Source: Anaerolineaceae bacterium | Lineage (GTDB): Bacteria > Chloroflexota > Anaerolineae > Anaerolineales > Anaerolineaceae | DNA length: 64,000 nt | Assembly: GCA_029975475.1 (NCBI GenBank) | Contig: JARKPB010000019.1 | Coordinates: 124,001 to 188,000 of the forward strand | Direction: 5' to 3' | Shown: piece by piece, positions 24,429 to 33,336 of the stretch | Numbering within the stretch: position 1 is the stretch's first letter | How the letters are laid out: every line of letters starts with the position of its first letter | The notes under the pieces: model-generated | What the model was told of the DNA's origin: nothing | Databases searched by the model: none | The model's input: the letters and a program-made list of their open reading frames with translations, nothing else | Position numbers and translations under genes: made by a program

Positions 24429-25238
24429 TCAAGACACCGCGTGGATGTCCCGGCGGATGTACAGTACGTAGGTCAGGGCGACGCAGATCAGGATGATGAC
24501 CGCGTCTGCCAGCAGGAAGGGGGTGTTGAAGTCCCGGTTCTGGATGATGTAGGCCGGGTCAAAGTGCTTGAAGGGTGTGATGTATTCCAGCTTGACGTCG
24601 CCAAACACGCCGCTGAAAGCGCTGAGCGTGTACATGCCAAAACCCAGCCCGAGCGAGTACGGGGTCACGCTGCGGATGCGTTTCACCAGCACCGAAATCA
24701 ACAGTCCGATGGCCAGGAAAAGCAGCTGGAAGACGGCGATGCTTGCCAGCAGGAGAGCCACAACCCCGGTTTCGTAAGCGCGCTCGCCGCGGAAGGCTTC
24801 AATGGAGATGAAGCTGACCGCCCAGACGACCAGGTTGGTGACCGTCAGACAGACCAGGGCGGCCAGCAGTTTGCTGCTCAGCACCTGTGCCCGGCTGACC
24901 GGGCGGGTGAGCAGGAAATCGGCGGTGCGCTCGTTCTCTTCAATTGACACCAGGCCAAAGCCGTAGTTGCCCGCCTGGATGGCGAGACAGAGCTGGACGA
25001 AGATGAAGAGAAAGCCAAAATACCCGGTGATGGCGGACATATCCAGGTGGTTCATGCCAAAGGCGGCCAGCAGCTCCGGCGGGAACTTTTTCAGCAGCTC
25101 CTGGGTCAGCTCGGCCTGTTCGGCAAATGACGGGAAAATTGAGAAGAAAAAGCCAACCAGCGCCGTGATGGACAGCGACCAGACCAGCACAGATTTGCGC
25201 CGGACGCGCAGCTCGTGAAGAAAAATGTTGAGGCTCAT
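24429..25238 (-). CDS. ABC-2 type exporter permease subunit
   Basis: 269 residues, six helices, paralogous to the next gene: FLHELRVRRKSVLVWSLSIT at the N-terminus and SIEENERTADFLLTRPVSRAQVLSSK as the matching cytoplasmic segment. The ending ALTYVLYIRRDIHAVS resembles SAYLAYNRRDLYI of the partner. A heteromeric permease pair with the upstream ATPase (nine bases away) is expected. Ribosome binding site weak (AGGCAG). Confidence 0.88.
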   Translation of the reverse strand: MSLNIFLHELRVRRKSVLVWSLSITALVGFFFSIFPSFAEQAELTQELLKKFPPELLAAFGMNHLDMSAITGYFGFLFIFVQLCLAIQAGNYGFGLVSIEENERTADFLLTRPVSRAQVLSSKLLAALVCLTVTNLVVWAVSFISIEAFRGERAYETGVVALLLASIAVFQLLFLAIGLLISVLVKRIRSVTPYSLGLGFGMYTLSAFSGVFGDVKLEYITPFKHFDPAYIIQNRDFNTPFLLADAVIILICVALTYVLYIRRDIHAVS

Positions 25239-25247
25239 ATTGGCTGC

Positions 25248-26120
25248 CTATTCGTAGTAGTGCATGAAGATTTCTTCGAGAGTCGGTTCTTCAATGGTTA
25301 CATCTTCCACCGGGATGCTGCCAAGCTGTTTCAAGACGGCGTTGATGTCGCCTTTGAAGAAAAACTGGAGCCCGCCGTTTTCGGGCTGCAGGTTGGTGAC
25401 CCCGGGCAGCGCGAACGCGGCCGCGTCCAGGTTGCTGGCGCAGACCTTGATCTTCTTGTAGTTGTTTTGCTGCAGGCTGCGCATATCCGAAATTTCCACG
25501 ATCCGCCCTTCGCGGATGATGCCGATGCGGTTGCTAAGGCGCTGCACCTCGCCCAGGATGTGCGAAGAGAAGAACACCGTGACGCCGCGGGCGTTCTCAC
25601 GGCGGATCAGGTCAAAGAATTTGCGCTGCATCAGCGGGTCGAGGCCGGCTGTGGGCTCATCCAGAAAGAGCAGCCTGGGACTGTGGAGCAAACCCTGCAC
25701 GATGCCGACTTTCTTCTTGTTCCCGAATGAGAGGTCGCTGATGCGCCGGTTCATCTCCAGCTCCATCAGGTCGGATAGTTCAGCGATGCGCTCGCTGTGA
25801 TCGCCGGGGAAGAAAGAAGCCGAATAATTGAGCAGATCGCGCACGCGCATGCCCTCATAATAAAACACTTCGGAGGGCAGGTAACCAATCTCGCGGCGAA
25901 TCTCCGGGCCGTGGGTGGTGACATCTTTGCCAAACACGCTGGCTTTGCCGCTGGTCGGCCGGATCAATGACAGCAGCAGGCGAATGGTGGTGGATTTTCC
26001 CGCGCCGTTTGGGCCGATGAATCCAAAGATTTCGCCTTCTTCAACCGCGAAGGAGACATCAACGATCCCGCGCGACTTGCCGTAATACTTGGTCAGATTT
26101 TGCACTTCGATAATGCTCAT
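25248..26120 (-). CDS. ABC transporter ATP-binding protein of the ABC-2 exporter
   Basis: 290 residues from ATG 26120 (AGGAGCG upstream). Walker A GPNGAGKST, signature LSFGNKKKVGI (LSFGN, a known variant of LSGGQ), Walker B LLFLDEPTAGLDP and a switch His in FSSHIL. The ~80-residue C-terminal extension after VEISDM is typical of NatA/CcmA-like exporters. It energises the two permeases that follow. The operon begins here; a CATAAT box lies about 30 bases upstream of the start. The 260 bases to the next gene contain no other recognisable feature. Confidence 0.92.
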   Translation of the reverse strand: MSIIEVQNLTKYYGKSRGIVDVSFAVEEGEIFGFIGPNGAGKSTTIRLLLSLIRPTSGKASVFGKDVTTHGPEIRREIGYLPSEVFYYEGMRVRDLLNYSASFFPGDHSERIAELSDLMELEMNRRISDLSFGNKKKVGIVQGLLHSPRLLFLDEPTAGLDPLMQRKFFDLIRRENARGVTVFFSSHILGEVQRLSNRIGIIREGRIVEISDMRSLQQNNYKKIKVCASNLDAAAFALPGVTNLQPENGGLQFFFKGDINAVLKQLGSIPVEDVTIEEPTLEEIFMHYYE

Positions 26121-26381
26121 GGATACGCTCCTGTTTTTGAATTGCGCTTTCATTATGGCTGGGCCCATCCACAATGCAGCCAGGCAACTGATTAAAAAAA
26201 GACAATAGATTTTCCACCCGGTAAAACCGCCTGGAGAGCCTATCGCCTTCTGCTTTCGTCTTCAGTTGCTGTTCAAAAATATTTTACTATGAATTTTCGG
26301 GTTTGTGTCCGCGAATCATCCCCAGACCGGGTGTCCGGCGCCGGCGGGCGTACAACGCGCTGAAACCCGGGGCGGCGATCT

Positions 26382-27134
26382 TTATTCCTCCGCCAGCTCG
26401 CGCAGCCAGGCGCGGGCCAGATGGTATTTTTCCTCCAGTTCCTGCGGACTGCCCGCAAAGTAAAGCGGCTCCAGCCGCGCGATTACATCGGCCGGCAGGT
26501 CGTGATAAATGTGGCGGGTGCGGAAGTTGTACCGCTGCGGGTCGTAGCGCATGCGCAGGAGGTCAATCAGCGGGCCGAGCACAAAGCCTTGATAAAAGGC
26601 TACGGCTTCAATCGGCTGGCAGCGGCGCAGTTCTTTGACCGCGAACGGGGCGAACAATTCAGCCATCGCCAGCGCCTGAGCCCGGCGGGCGGTCAACCCC
26701 GCCTGAAAAGCGGCGGGATCGGGCGCGGGCGGCAGAGCAGCGCCGCATTTGTCAAAATAAACCCGCGCCTGGCCGTGAATTTCGGGTTCTAAAAATTTAT
26801 TCGGAGAAGACCGTTGTATCAGGCAAAGATCCAGCAGCAGCAGCGGGCTGGCTTCAGCGAAGCGGTAAAACACCTGATAGTGCCCATGCCAGGCGGGGCG
26901 CGGAATCTCGTAGCGGTAAGATATCTTAAACGCGGCTTTCAGGAGTTCATCGATCCTGGCGGCGGTCTGGTCGACAGCCTGGTCTTCAACGATTACCTGA
27001 AAATCGATGTCAGAATATTCATCCAGCCGCCCGAAAGCCGCGGACCCGCCTTCATAGGCGGCGCACACCTGTTTTTCCGGTTCCAGCGCGGCGACCAGGG
27101 TGGAAATGATTTCATCTCGTTCAAGCCTGGGCAT
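26382..27134 (-). CDS. Nucleotidyltransferase-fold protein
   Basis: 250 residues from ATG 27134 (GGAGATCCCACC upstream). The KNTase-type motif is AYEGGSAAFGRLDEYSDIDFQVIV, i.e. GS...D-x-D with a third acid further on. The C-terminal half is helical and resembles aminoglycoside-adenylyltransferase/LinB-like or DUF4037-like enzymes. The substrate (antibiotic, protein or nucleic acid) is unknown. The longer frame to 27296 lacks a ribosome binding site. Divergent from the 187-residue membrane protein gene. Confidence 0.72.
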   Translation of the reverse strand: MPRLERDEIISTLVAALEPEKQVCAAYEGGSAAFGRLDEYSDIDFQVIVEDQAVDQTAARIDELLKAAFKISYRYEIPRPAWHGHYQVFYRFAEASPLLLLDLCLIQRSSPNKFLEPEIHGQARVYFDKCGAALPPAPDPAAFQAGLTARRAQALAMAELFAPFAVKELRRCQPIEAVAFYQGFVLGPLIDLLRMRYDPQRYNFRTRHIYHDLPADVIARLEPLYFAGSPQELEEKYHLARAWLRELAEE

Positions 27135-27275
27135 GGTGGGATCTCCTGATTTGATTATAGGCTGGCCCATGAATCCTGAAATTAGCCTTTTGGCCGGTTT
27201 TAAGTTGATCCGCCCCCGGTTTGCCCCGCCGGACAACTGTGCTACCATTACTGTATTCCGCTCGTGGAGGCTGCC

Positions 27276-27839
27276 ATGTTGACCCGCCTTGCCCAATCCC
27301 TGATCCGCCTTTCTTCCGGCCCGGCGGCGCTGACCGCGCTGCTGGTTTTTGTCTTATTTGGCGCGCTGGCGCTGCCCGGTCAGTCGCGCGACGCTGCCCG
27401 TTATTCCGGCGGCGCCGGCAGCCCGGATACCTCCTTTTTTTACACCCCGGCTGACCTGCAGCGCATGGCTGAAACATACGGGGCGGAAGGGCGCGCTGCC
27501 TATATCCGCGCGCGCTGGCAATTTGATATCCTCTTTCCGATCATTTACACCGCCTTTCTGGTCACGGCGATGGGCTGGGCTTCGGCGCGCGCTTTTCGCC
27601 CGGACAGCCGCGCCCGGCTGGTGGTCCTGCTGCCCCTGGCGGGGGCGATTTTTGACCTGCTGGAAAACCTGAGCGCGGCGCTGTACATGGCGCTGTATCC
27701 CCCGGCGGTCGGCCTGCTGGCGGTCCTGGCGCCGGTTTTCACCATGCTGAAATGGCTCTCGCTGTACGCCGCGTTTGGTTTGCTGGCCGGTATGCTGGTG
27801 AGTGTGATCTGGGGCAGCTTAAAACCGCGAAAATCATAA
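27276..27839 (+). CDS. Membrane protein of unknown function
   Basis: 187 residues from ATG 27276 (GGAGGctgcc upstream; the longer frame begins at GTG inside the ribosome binding site). Four or five helices at ~18-35, ~92-110, ~118-138, ~140-160 and ~165-180. A soluble extracellular segment of ~50 residues follows the first helix (TSFFYTPADLQRMAETYG). No family recognised. A perfect 11-bp-stem terminator follows. Confidence 0.6.
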   Translation: MLTRLAQSLIRLSSGPAALTALLVFVLFGALALPGQSRDAARYSGGAGSPDTSFFYTPADLQRMAETYGAEGRAAYIRARWQFDILFPIIYTAFLVTAMGWASARAFRPDSRARLVVLLPLAGAIFDLLENLSAALYMALYPPAVGLLAVLAPVFTMLKWLSLYAAFGLLAGMLVSVIWGSLKPRKS

Positions 27840-27847
27840 ACCCTATA

Positions 27848-27876
27848 AAGGGAGGGTCGTGATGACCCTCCCTTTT
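27848..27876. terminator. Rho-independent terminator between convergent genes
   Basis: AAGGGAGGGTC and GACCCTCCCTT form a perfect 11-bp stem with a GTGAT loop. T residues follow rightward, and A/T-rich ends allow leftward use for the SPFH gene. Confidence 0.85.
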
Positions 27877-27894
27877 GTGTCTGACCTTCCCGAT

Positions 27895-28851
27895 TTATTT
27901 TTCTTTTTCAACCTGGTTCTGCGCCAGCGACACCATCCCGCTCAGGCCGCCCAGATTCATGGTGTCCACAGCGCTGGATGGGACGATGACCAGCGCGCCT
28001 TTCTCTTTGAGGCCTTCAAAGAGCATATTCATCGCCCGCAGATGCAGCGCGGTTGGGTTGTCAATGTAAGCCTTTGACGCTTCCGCGAAGGAATCGGCGA
28101 TCTGCATTTCGCTTTCGCCGAGGATCACGCGCGCCTGACGTTCGCGCTCGGCCTGCGCCTGGCGGCTCATGGCGTCTTCCAGCCCCTGGGGGATGATGAT
28201 ATCGCGAATTTCAACGCTCTGGACCGAGATGCCCCAGGGGGTGGTGCGCTCGTCAATAATCCGCTGCAGATCGGCGTCCATTTTATGCCGGCCAACCAGG
28301 ATGTCCGCCAGTGGCATCTGGCCAATCACCTCGCGCAGGGCGGTCTGGGCGGCCCAGGTGATGGCTGCCCGGTAGTTTTCGACTTCCAGCGCGGCTTTTT
28401 CGGCATCCCAGACCACCCAGAAGAGGACCGCGTCCACATCCACCGGCACGGTGTCTTTGGTCAGGGTCTTTTCCGCGTTAAAGGGCGAGACCATGACCCG
28501 GTGGTCAATCCAGACGGGAGTTGAATCGATGATCGGCAGGATCAGGAACATTCCCGGTCCGCGCAGGCCGCGGAACCTGCCGAGGCGCAGCACGACCGCT
28601 TTTTCCCATTGCTGGGCGACCTTCAACCCGAAGAGGAAGAAGAACGCGACCAGGGTGATCAGGGTAAGCACCAGGGCGATCACCCAGTCGGCGGTTTTTC
28701 CGTCCATCACAATCGCGGCGACAATTCCGGATCCAAAAATGAGCGCGAAGACCGCCAGGGCGATACCGGAGATATGGGCGGTATCGGGAGCTTTGGCAGC
28801 TTTTTCCTTTCGCGCCGGGGCAGGGGGTAAATTGAGACTGTTGGGGTTCAT
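27895..28851 (-). CDS. SPFH/Band 7 (slipin-like) membrane protein
   Basis: 318 residues. Two hydrophobic stretches (~29-48 and ~55-75) precede the SPFH domain: VLRLGRFRGLRGPGMFLILPIIDS, VPVDVDAVLFWVVWDAEKA, ALREVIGQMPLADIL. A coiled-coil-like region follows (QAQAERERQARVILGESE), as in slipin/stomatin. These proteins oligomerise into membrane microdomain scaffolds, and slipins often pair with an NfeD protease, absent here. Co-transcribed with the GntR regulator 21 bases upstream. AGAGGAAAC is the ribosome binding site. Confidence 0.9.
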   Translation of the reverse strand: MNPNSLNLPPAPARKEKAAKAPDTAHISGIALAVFALIFGSGIVAAIVMDGKTADWVIALVLTLITLVAFFFLFGLKVAQQWEKAVVLRLGRFRGLRGPGMFLILPIIDSTPVWIDHRVMVSPFNAEKTLTKDTVPVDVDAVLFWVVWDAEKAALEVENYRAAITWAAQTALREVIGQMPLADILVGRHKMDADLQRIIDERTTPWGISVQSVEIRDIIIPQGLEDAMSRQAQAERERQARVILGESEMQIADSFAEASKAYIDNPTALHLRAMNMLFEGLKEKGALVIVPSSAVDTMNLGGLSGMVSLAQNQVEKEK

Positions 28852-28872
28852 GTTTCCTCTTTAAAATAAGTG

Positions 28873-29304
28873 TCAAAACGATTCAAAATGATCCGCGGGA
28901 GCATCGTGCCCGCCGCCGCCTGCCATCACCCGCGAGAGAGCGGCGGCTGCCTCGGCGGGGGAGAAACCGAGCCGCAGGGCGGCGGCCAGGTAGCTGCGCG
29001 CCGCTTCTTCCAGCCCGTGGGCGCGCAGGCGCTCTTGGATTTCCGGAGTCGGCATTTCCCAGATATAGGTACCGCGCCCGCGCTGGGTAGAGATCAGGCG
29101 TTCTTCATCCAGCAGGCGGTAAGCGCGCGCGACGGTGTTAAAGTTGATGCGCAGCGCGGTAGCCAGTTCGCGCACGGTCGGCAGCTGGTCGCCCTGTTTC
29201 AGGCTGCCGGCGGCCACCAGTTGTTCGATCTGCCGCACAATCTGCAGGTAAATCGGTTCGCTGGAGCGAAGGTCAATCTGAATTTTTCCGGCCAGTTCGT
29301 TCAA
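28873..29304 (-). CDS. YtrA-subfamily GntR regulator
   Basis: 143 residues, short GntR of the YtrA type: winged helix SEPIYLQIVRQIEQLVAAGSLKQGDQLPTVRELATALRINFNTVARAYRLLDEE, then only ~60 residues of helical C-terminus. It starts at TTG 29304 behind GAGGG. YtrA regulators usually repress their own operon and respond to envelope stress or antibiotics. Here the partner is the SPFH gene. Four 8-bp tandem repeats lie in the promoter (29321-29352) and are an obvious candidate operator. Confidence 0.88.
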   Translation of the reverse strand: MNELAGKIQIDLRSSEPIYLQIVRQIEQLVAAGSLKQGDQLPTVRELATALRINFNTVARAYRLLDEERLISTQRGRGTYIWEMPTPEIQERLRAHGLEEAARSYLAAALRLGFSPAEAAAALSRVMAGGGGHDAPADHFESF

Positions 29305-29320
29305 AATCCCTCGCGTTGTG

Positions 29321-29352
29321 ATTGTATAATTGTATTATTGTCGTATTGTATA
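29321..29352. repeat. Four 8-bp tandem repeats in the GntR/SPFH promoter
   Basis: ATTGTATA, ATTGTATT, ATTGTCGT and ATTGTATA follow one another without gaps, and TTG begins a fifth. Read leftward the same DNA offers several TATAAT-like and TACAAT-like boxes for the GntR gene 17 bases away. It may be a regulator array or a slippage-prone promoter. Confidence 0.6.
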
Positions 29353-29498
29353 TTGAGCTGCCGGATTTGTCAAGCGGTTTTCGGAGCGTTGACCTGACAG
29401 TTTCCCTACGCGCGCAAATTGACCGGTTCTATTTTGTCAGGATTGTGCTATCATCTTTTATTGAGATAATAATTGTCAAAATTAAGATGGAGGAAGAA

Positions 29499-30869
29499 AT
29501 GCGCCTGACTTTCATTCGTTTTTTCGCAGCGGTGGGGATTTTTAGCCTGGCCCTGGCGGGCTGCAACTTGCCGGGGGCGGGGGCGAGCGACAGCGCGGTT
29601 CAGGCGACTCTGGCCGCGCTGGGGGCGACCCAGACCGCCCTGGCCGCTCCGGCGGCTGAAAACCCGTCCGCCACCGAGCCGCCGGCAGCCGAGATCCCGA
29701 CCGCCACGCTGGAACCGGCGACCGAAGAACCGACCGCCACGCTTACCCCGGTTGTGCACGCCATCACCCCCGGGGAGCCTGCGGGGGCGTCCTCATTGTC
29801 CTTCATGACCGACTTCAATAACTGGGGCAGCGGGGAATACCCGGTCAAAGCCGGCGGCGGGGATAATTTTGACGGCAACAACATGGAACGCCCGTTTACT
29901 CAGGAGATGAAATACCGACCCGACCTGGATATCCTGCGCGCGGACCTGTACGCGGACGCCAATTTCTTCTATGTGGTGATCAAACTGCGGGATGTCAGCG
30001 CGGAGAACAAGCAGCTCAACGGCACCTACGGGGTCGAGTTTGACCTGGATAAAGACGGGCGCGGGGATTTCCTGCTGCTGGGGATGCCGATCGCTGGCGA
30101 TCCTTCCGGGCTGCCGCATGCGAACGCCTGGACGATCGAAGGCGTGAGAGTTTACACGGACGCGAACAATGATGTCGGCAAGGCGACCCCCATGCGCGCC
30201 AACCCGCCTTCGACCCCCGGCGACGGGTACGAGACCCTGATCATGGACGGCAGCGCGCGCGTCGGTGACCTGGACGGCGCCTGGCAGCGCACCGCTTCAG
30301 ACGGGGTCAAGATCGAGCTGGCCATCAAGCGCGCGCTGCTCGGCAGCCCGGTCGAGTTGATGTGGGGCGCGCTGGCTGATGACGGCCTCAAGGCGCCCGA
30401 GAAACTGGATTACAACGACGCCTTCACCCTGGGCGAGGCGGGCTCTTCCATGTCCGGGCCGAATTTCCCGCTGAAAGCGCTCTACGCATACGACAACACC
30501 TGCCGTTCCAAATGGGGATTTGTCCCCACCGGCAAGGAGCCCGGCATCTGCGAGGGCGCGGTGCCGCAGCCGACCCCCACCAAGGTGTGTTCGGTTTCGA
30601 TCACGGTGCGCTTCACCGATAATAACAGCCGCTGGGTTTCTTCCTGGGCGCCCTATGTGACCGCCTGCGTCGCTGACACGGGCGGAGGCGGCGACTGCAA
30701 GAACCCCAACGCGGATGGCACCTATACCTGGACCGGCCTGCCGGCTGGCGGTTACACGGTGACCGCATCCTCCACGGCTTACTCGGTCACTCCGCCTTCC
30801 TACTCCTTCAAGCTGGATTGCGAGCGGATGAAGAGCGGCGTGGCGGACTTTGTCCTTTACATCCCGTAA
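29499..30869 (+). CDS. Lipoprotein with beta-sandwich-like middle and carboxypeptidase-regulatory-like tail
   Basis: 456 residues from ATG 29499 (GGAGGAAGAA upstream). Signal peptide ending LALAGC, then a long Thr/Pro/Glu linker to about residue 90. A middle domain (FNNWGSGEY, ADANFFYVVIKLRD, GVEFDLDKDGRGDFLLLG, VKIELAIKRALLG) resembles CBM9/DOMON-type sandwiches that bind sugar or haem. After a second linker (PQPTPTK) a Cna-B/carboxypeptidase-regulatory-like fold ends the protein (GTYTWTGLPAGGYTVTASS). A surface ligand-binding role is likely; family assignment is tentative. A perfect terminator follows. Confidence 0.62.
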   Translation: MRLTFIRFFAAVGIFSLALAGCNLPGAGASDSAVQATLAALGATQTALAAPAAENPSATEPPAAEIPTATLEPATEEPTATLTPVVHAITPGEPAGASSLSFMTDFNNWGSGEYPVKAGGGDNFDGNNMERPFTQEMKYRPDLDILRADLYADANFFYVVIKLRDVSAENKQLNGTYGVEFDLDKDGRGDFLLLGMPIAGDPSGLPHANAWTIEGVRVYTDANNDVGKATPMRANPPSTPGDGYETLIMDGSARVGDLDGAWQRTASDGVKIELAIKRALLGSPVELMWGALADDGLKAPEKLDYNDAFTLGEAGSSMSGPNFPLKALYAYDNTCRSKWGFVPTGKEPGICEGAVPQPTPTKVCSVSITVRFTDNNSRWVSSWAPYVTACVADTGGGGDCKNPNADGTYTWTGLPAGGYTVTASSTAYSVTPPSYSFKLDCERMKSGVADFVLYIP

Positions 30870-30890
30870 ACGCGGGGTGTCCGCGGATCT

Positions 30891-30923
30891 CCAGCGCGCC
30901 AGTCCCGGCGCGCTGGTTTTTTT
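30891..30923 (+). terminator. Rho-independent terminator
   Basis: CCAGCGCGCC and GGCGCGCTGG form a perfect 10-bp stem with a six-base loop followed by seven T, 22 bases after the lipoprotein stop. Confidence 0.92.
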
Positions 30924-31018
30924 CTAACCGGGTGAGTCGGTGACCGACCGCCGCGCTGCTTTTTTTCCGTCCAATCGCCTATAATGAGATTGCGGGACAA
31001 TTCCAACGGGAGGACGGT

Positions 31019-31498
31019 ATGAAAGCGCTGGTAATTTACGATTCAGTCTTTGGCAACACGGAAAAGATCGCGCGCGCGATTGGAGAGGGGCTGGGCGTGG
31101 GGGAGGGCGGCGTTGTGCGGGTGGAACAGGCAAGCGTGGAGAAACTGGTTGGTCTGGACCTCCTGGTGGTTGGTTCGCCCACGCGCGGTTTTTCCGCCAC
31201 CCCGGCTGTCAAGCAATTCTTAAACGGCATACCGGCCGGCAGCCTGGGTGGTATGCGTGTAGCCGCGTTTGACACCCGCATCTCAACGGCGCCCGGGAAA
31301 GTGCCGGGCTTTTTGCGCCTGCTGGTCAGGATCTTCGGTTACGCTGCCGAGCCGATCCACAAAGTGCTGCTCAGGGCGGGGGGAAAATCAGCCGCTGTCC
31401 CGGCAGGTTTTCTGGTTGAGGCAAGCGAAGGCCCCCTCAGCCCGGGCGAGCTGGAGCGCGCCGCGGCCTGGGGAAAAGCGTTAAAGATCACCGTGTAA
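31019..31498 (+). CDS. Flavodoxin-domain protein
   Basis: 159 residues. The FMN phosphate loop is YDSVFGNTEKIARAIGEGL, with VVGSPTRGFSAT as the second flavin loop. VAAFDTRI follows and the C-terminus is ELERAAAWGKAL. This matches the flavodoxin/menaquinone-dependent protoporphyrinogen-oxidase-like fold and should carry electrons with FMN. The segment PGFLRLLVRIFGYAAEPIHKVLL is an amphipathic insertion that could contact the membrane. GGGAGGACGGT precedes ATG. Monocistronic. Confidence 0.88.
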   Translation: MKALVIYDSVFGNTEKIARAIGEGLGVGEGGVVRVEQASVEKLVGLDLLVVGSPTRGFSATPAVKQFLNGIPAGSLGGMRVAAFDTRISTAPGKVPGFLRLLVRIFGYAAEPIHKVLLRAGGKSAAVPAGFLVEASEGPLSPGELERAAAWGKALKITV

Positions 31499-31513
31499 TC
31501 GAGAACCAATCCC

Positions 31514-33112
31514 TTACCGGGATTGAATGACCGCCTGGATCCACGGGTCAGCCAGCAGCGCTTCCCGGCTGAAATCGGCCGGGAAGGCGGTTGGAAAGGT
31601 TGAGGGTGAGAGGAAAACATCCGGGAGGGTCCCGCTGATCTGATTGAACGAGCCGTCCGGATTGAGGGTTAATTCTGCGTCCATGTACAGCATCATGCCG
31701 CTGTTGGGCAGGGCGTACACCGTCCGTGCCTGGTAGCCCGAACCGAGCCCGTTGGTGTTGGCTCCGTACACGCGCGCCATGCCGCTTTGCTGCATCGCCG
31801 CGGTAAATGAGTCGCCGGCAGAGAGCGTGACCTGATCTGCCAGAACGGAGATTCGTCCGCTGAACGGGTAAGGATTTTCCGCCGGGGGGACCGTTCTGGT
31901 CACCCGGCGCACCTGCCAGCCCGCGCTTGCCAGGGGATGATGGTTGAGGGTTTCAATGCGGCTGACCCGCGTGCGCGCGTCGGTTAGTTCATTTGAATTA
32001 ATGAGTTGATAGTACCAGAAACGCCAGCCCCAGCGGCGGTAAAAACTGTCTTTCACCGCCGCGGTGATGGTAAAAACGGCGTCCTTTTTTGCCAGCGGAG
32101 CGATCAGATTTTCAATATAACTCCAGATTTCGCCGCCGTCGTTGCCGCGCACGTCCACAATCAGGTGATCTGCCTGAGGGCCGAACCGGTCAAAGCAGGA
32201 ACGCAGCGCCCGGGCGTCGCTTTGAAAGCGGTCATAATAGAACGTGGCCGCGCGGATATACAAAACCGTGTCGGTTAGGATCACACAGCGGATGTTGTCT
32301 TCGGCGGTTTCCAGCGGGCGGTCAAGGCCGATCCAGCCGCCGTGTTTTTCAACCTCCGCTTCCACCTGGCTGCCGTCCGGTAATACAAATGCCACATTCC
32401 AGGTACTGCGGCTGAGGCCGGGGTCAATCCGCAGCAGGGGATAAAGAAACCACTGGTTCAGAAGGGGATCAAAATAAAGAAAATCGCGGTATTGCTGCCC
32501 CAAAACATACTGGCTCACCGGCTGGCCGTCCACGCGGACCACCCTGGCACCGGCGGGCAGATCCAGACTGGCGGTTTTCGCGGGACTGGCCAGGCGGTAT
32601 TCTCCCTGTTGATAAACAATATCCAGATCAGCGTGGGCATACCACGGCAGGGCAGGCAGCATCTGCTGCCAGAGCGGGGCGCGGTCGAATGCCTTTTTCG
32701 GAATGTCGTGGATCAGGCTGTCCACAGGATTGTATTTCCAGTCAAAAACCAGCCCGCCGTGCCCGACCTGCTGAAGATGGACAGAAAATTGCAGGATCAG
32801 ATCCAGAAATTCAAGGTTATTTTTGGTCTGCCGGGCGCGCTCGATCCATGTTTCTGGAAAATCCAGCGGGTTTTCCAGACCGCCCGCTGCCCAGGCGGCA
32901 TCTGCGGACGACACTTCCCGGGTTAAATCCAGCAGATAGCGCATGTCTTCGGCTTTCTGCGCCGGGGTTAACTGCGGCAGGGGCGCGGAATCGGATGGCA
33001 GCCACCAGCCCAGCCGGACGGACTCGATACTCAGAAAAACCAGCAGAAAAATGACCGCGGCGGCGATCAGGGTGGTGAAAATATTCATCATCTTGCGCAG
33101 GCGGGTGCTCAT
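31514..33112 (-). CDS. Membrane-anchored S41-like peptidase
   Basis: 532 residues. N-terminal membrane anchor (residues ~9-32), then an extracellular part. It carries a PDZ-like patch (LPAGARVVRVDGQPVSQYVLGQ) and the S41 core DHLIVDVRGNDGGEIW. The likely nucleophile Ser is in VTLSAGDSFTAAMQQSG. The usual CtpA-type Lys region is replaced by YGANTNGLGSG, so the Ser/Lys dyad is not obvious. The enzyme may use a tricorn-type (S41B) arrangement or be inactive. Substrate unknown. Convergent with the flavodoxin gene. Confidence 0.68.
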   Translation of the reverse strand: MSTRLRKMMNIFTTLIAAAVIFLLVFLSIESVRLGWWLPSDSAPLPQLTPAQKAEDMRYLLDLTREVSSADAAWAAGGLENPLDFPETWIERARQTKNNLEFLDLILQFSVHLQQVGHGGLVFDWKYNPVDSLIHDIPKKAFDRAPLWQQMLPALPWYAHADLDIVYQQGEYRLASPAKTASLDLPAGARVVRVDGQPVSQYVLGQQYRDFLYFDPLLNQWFLYPLLRIDPGLSRSTWNVAFVLPDGSQVEAEVEKHGGWIGLDRPLETAEDNIRCVILTDTVLYIRAATFYYDRFQSDARALRSCFDRFGPQADHLIVDVRGNDGGEIWSYIENLIAPLAKKDAVFTITAAVKDSFYRRWGWRFWYYQLINSNELTDARTRVSRIETLNHHPLASAGWQVRRVTRTVPPAENPYPFSGRISVLADQVTLSAGDSFTAAMQQSGMARVYGANTNGLGSGYQARTVYALPNSGMMLYMDAELTLNPDGSFNQISGTLPDVFLSPSTFPTAFPADFSREALLADPWIQAVIQSR

Positions 33113-33336
33113 GGTCCGTCCCTGTGAACCGAATGGATATCCACTATTCTACCGGCTGGGCTTACCCCTTTGCAAGAGCCGCCGGGACAGGGTTAGTCTG
33201 GCCAACTGGCTGTGGATCCTGCCCCTTGAACGGCGGGCGGTCAGAGGAGCGCGACCGCTGCCAGTTTTCGGGAAACTTCACCAATTTTTCATCAAAGGCT
33301 GGTAAGATGAAGCATCTTATTTTCCAGGAGTACCCT

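Noticed and set aside
26918-26932. TAAGATATCTTA palindrome
   Set aside because: Similar to the operator at 18029 but lies inside the nucleotidyltransferase coding sequence, so it is probably chance.
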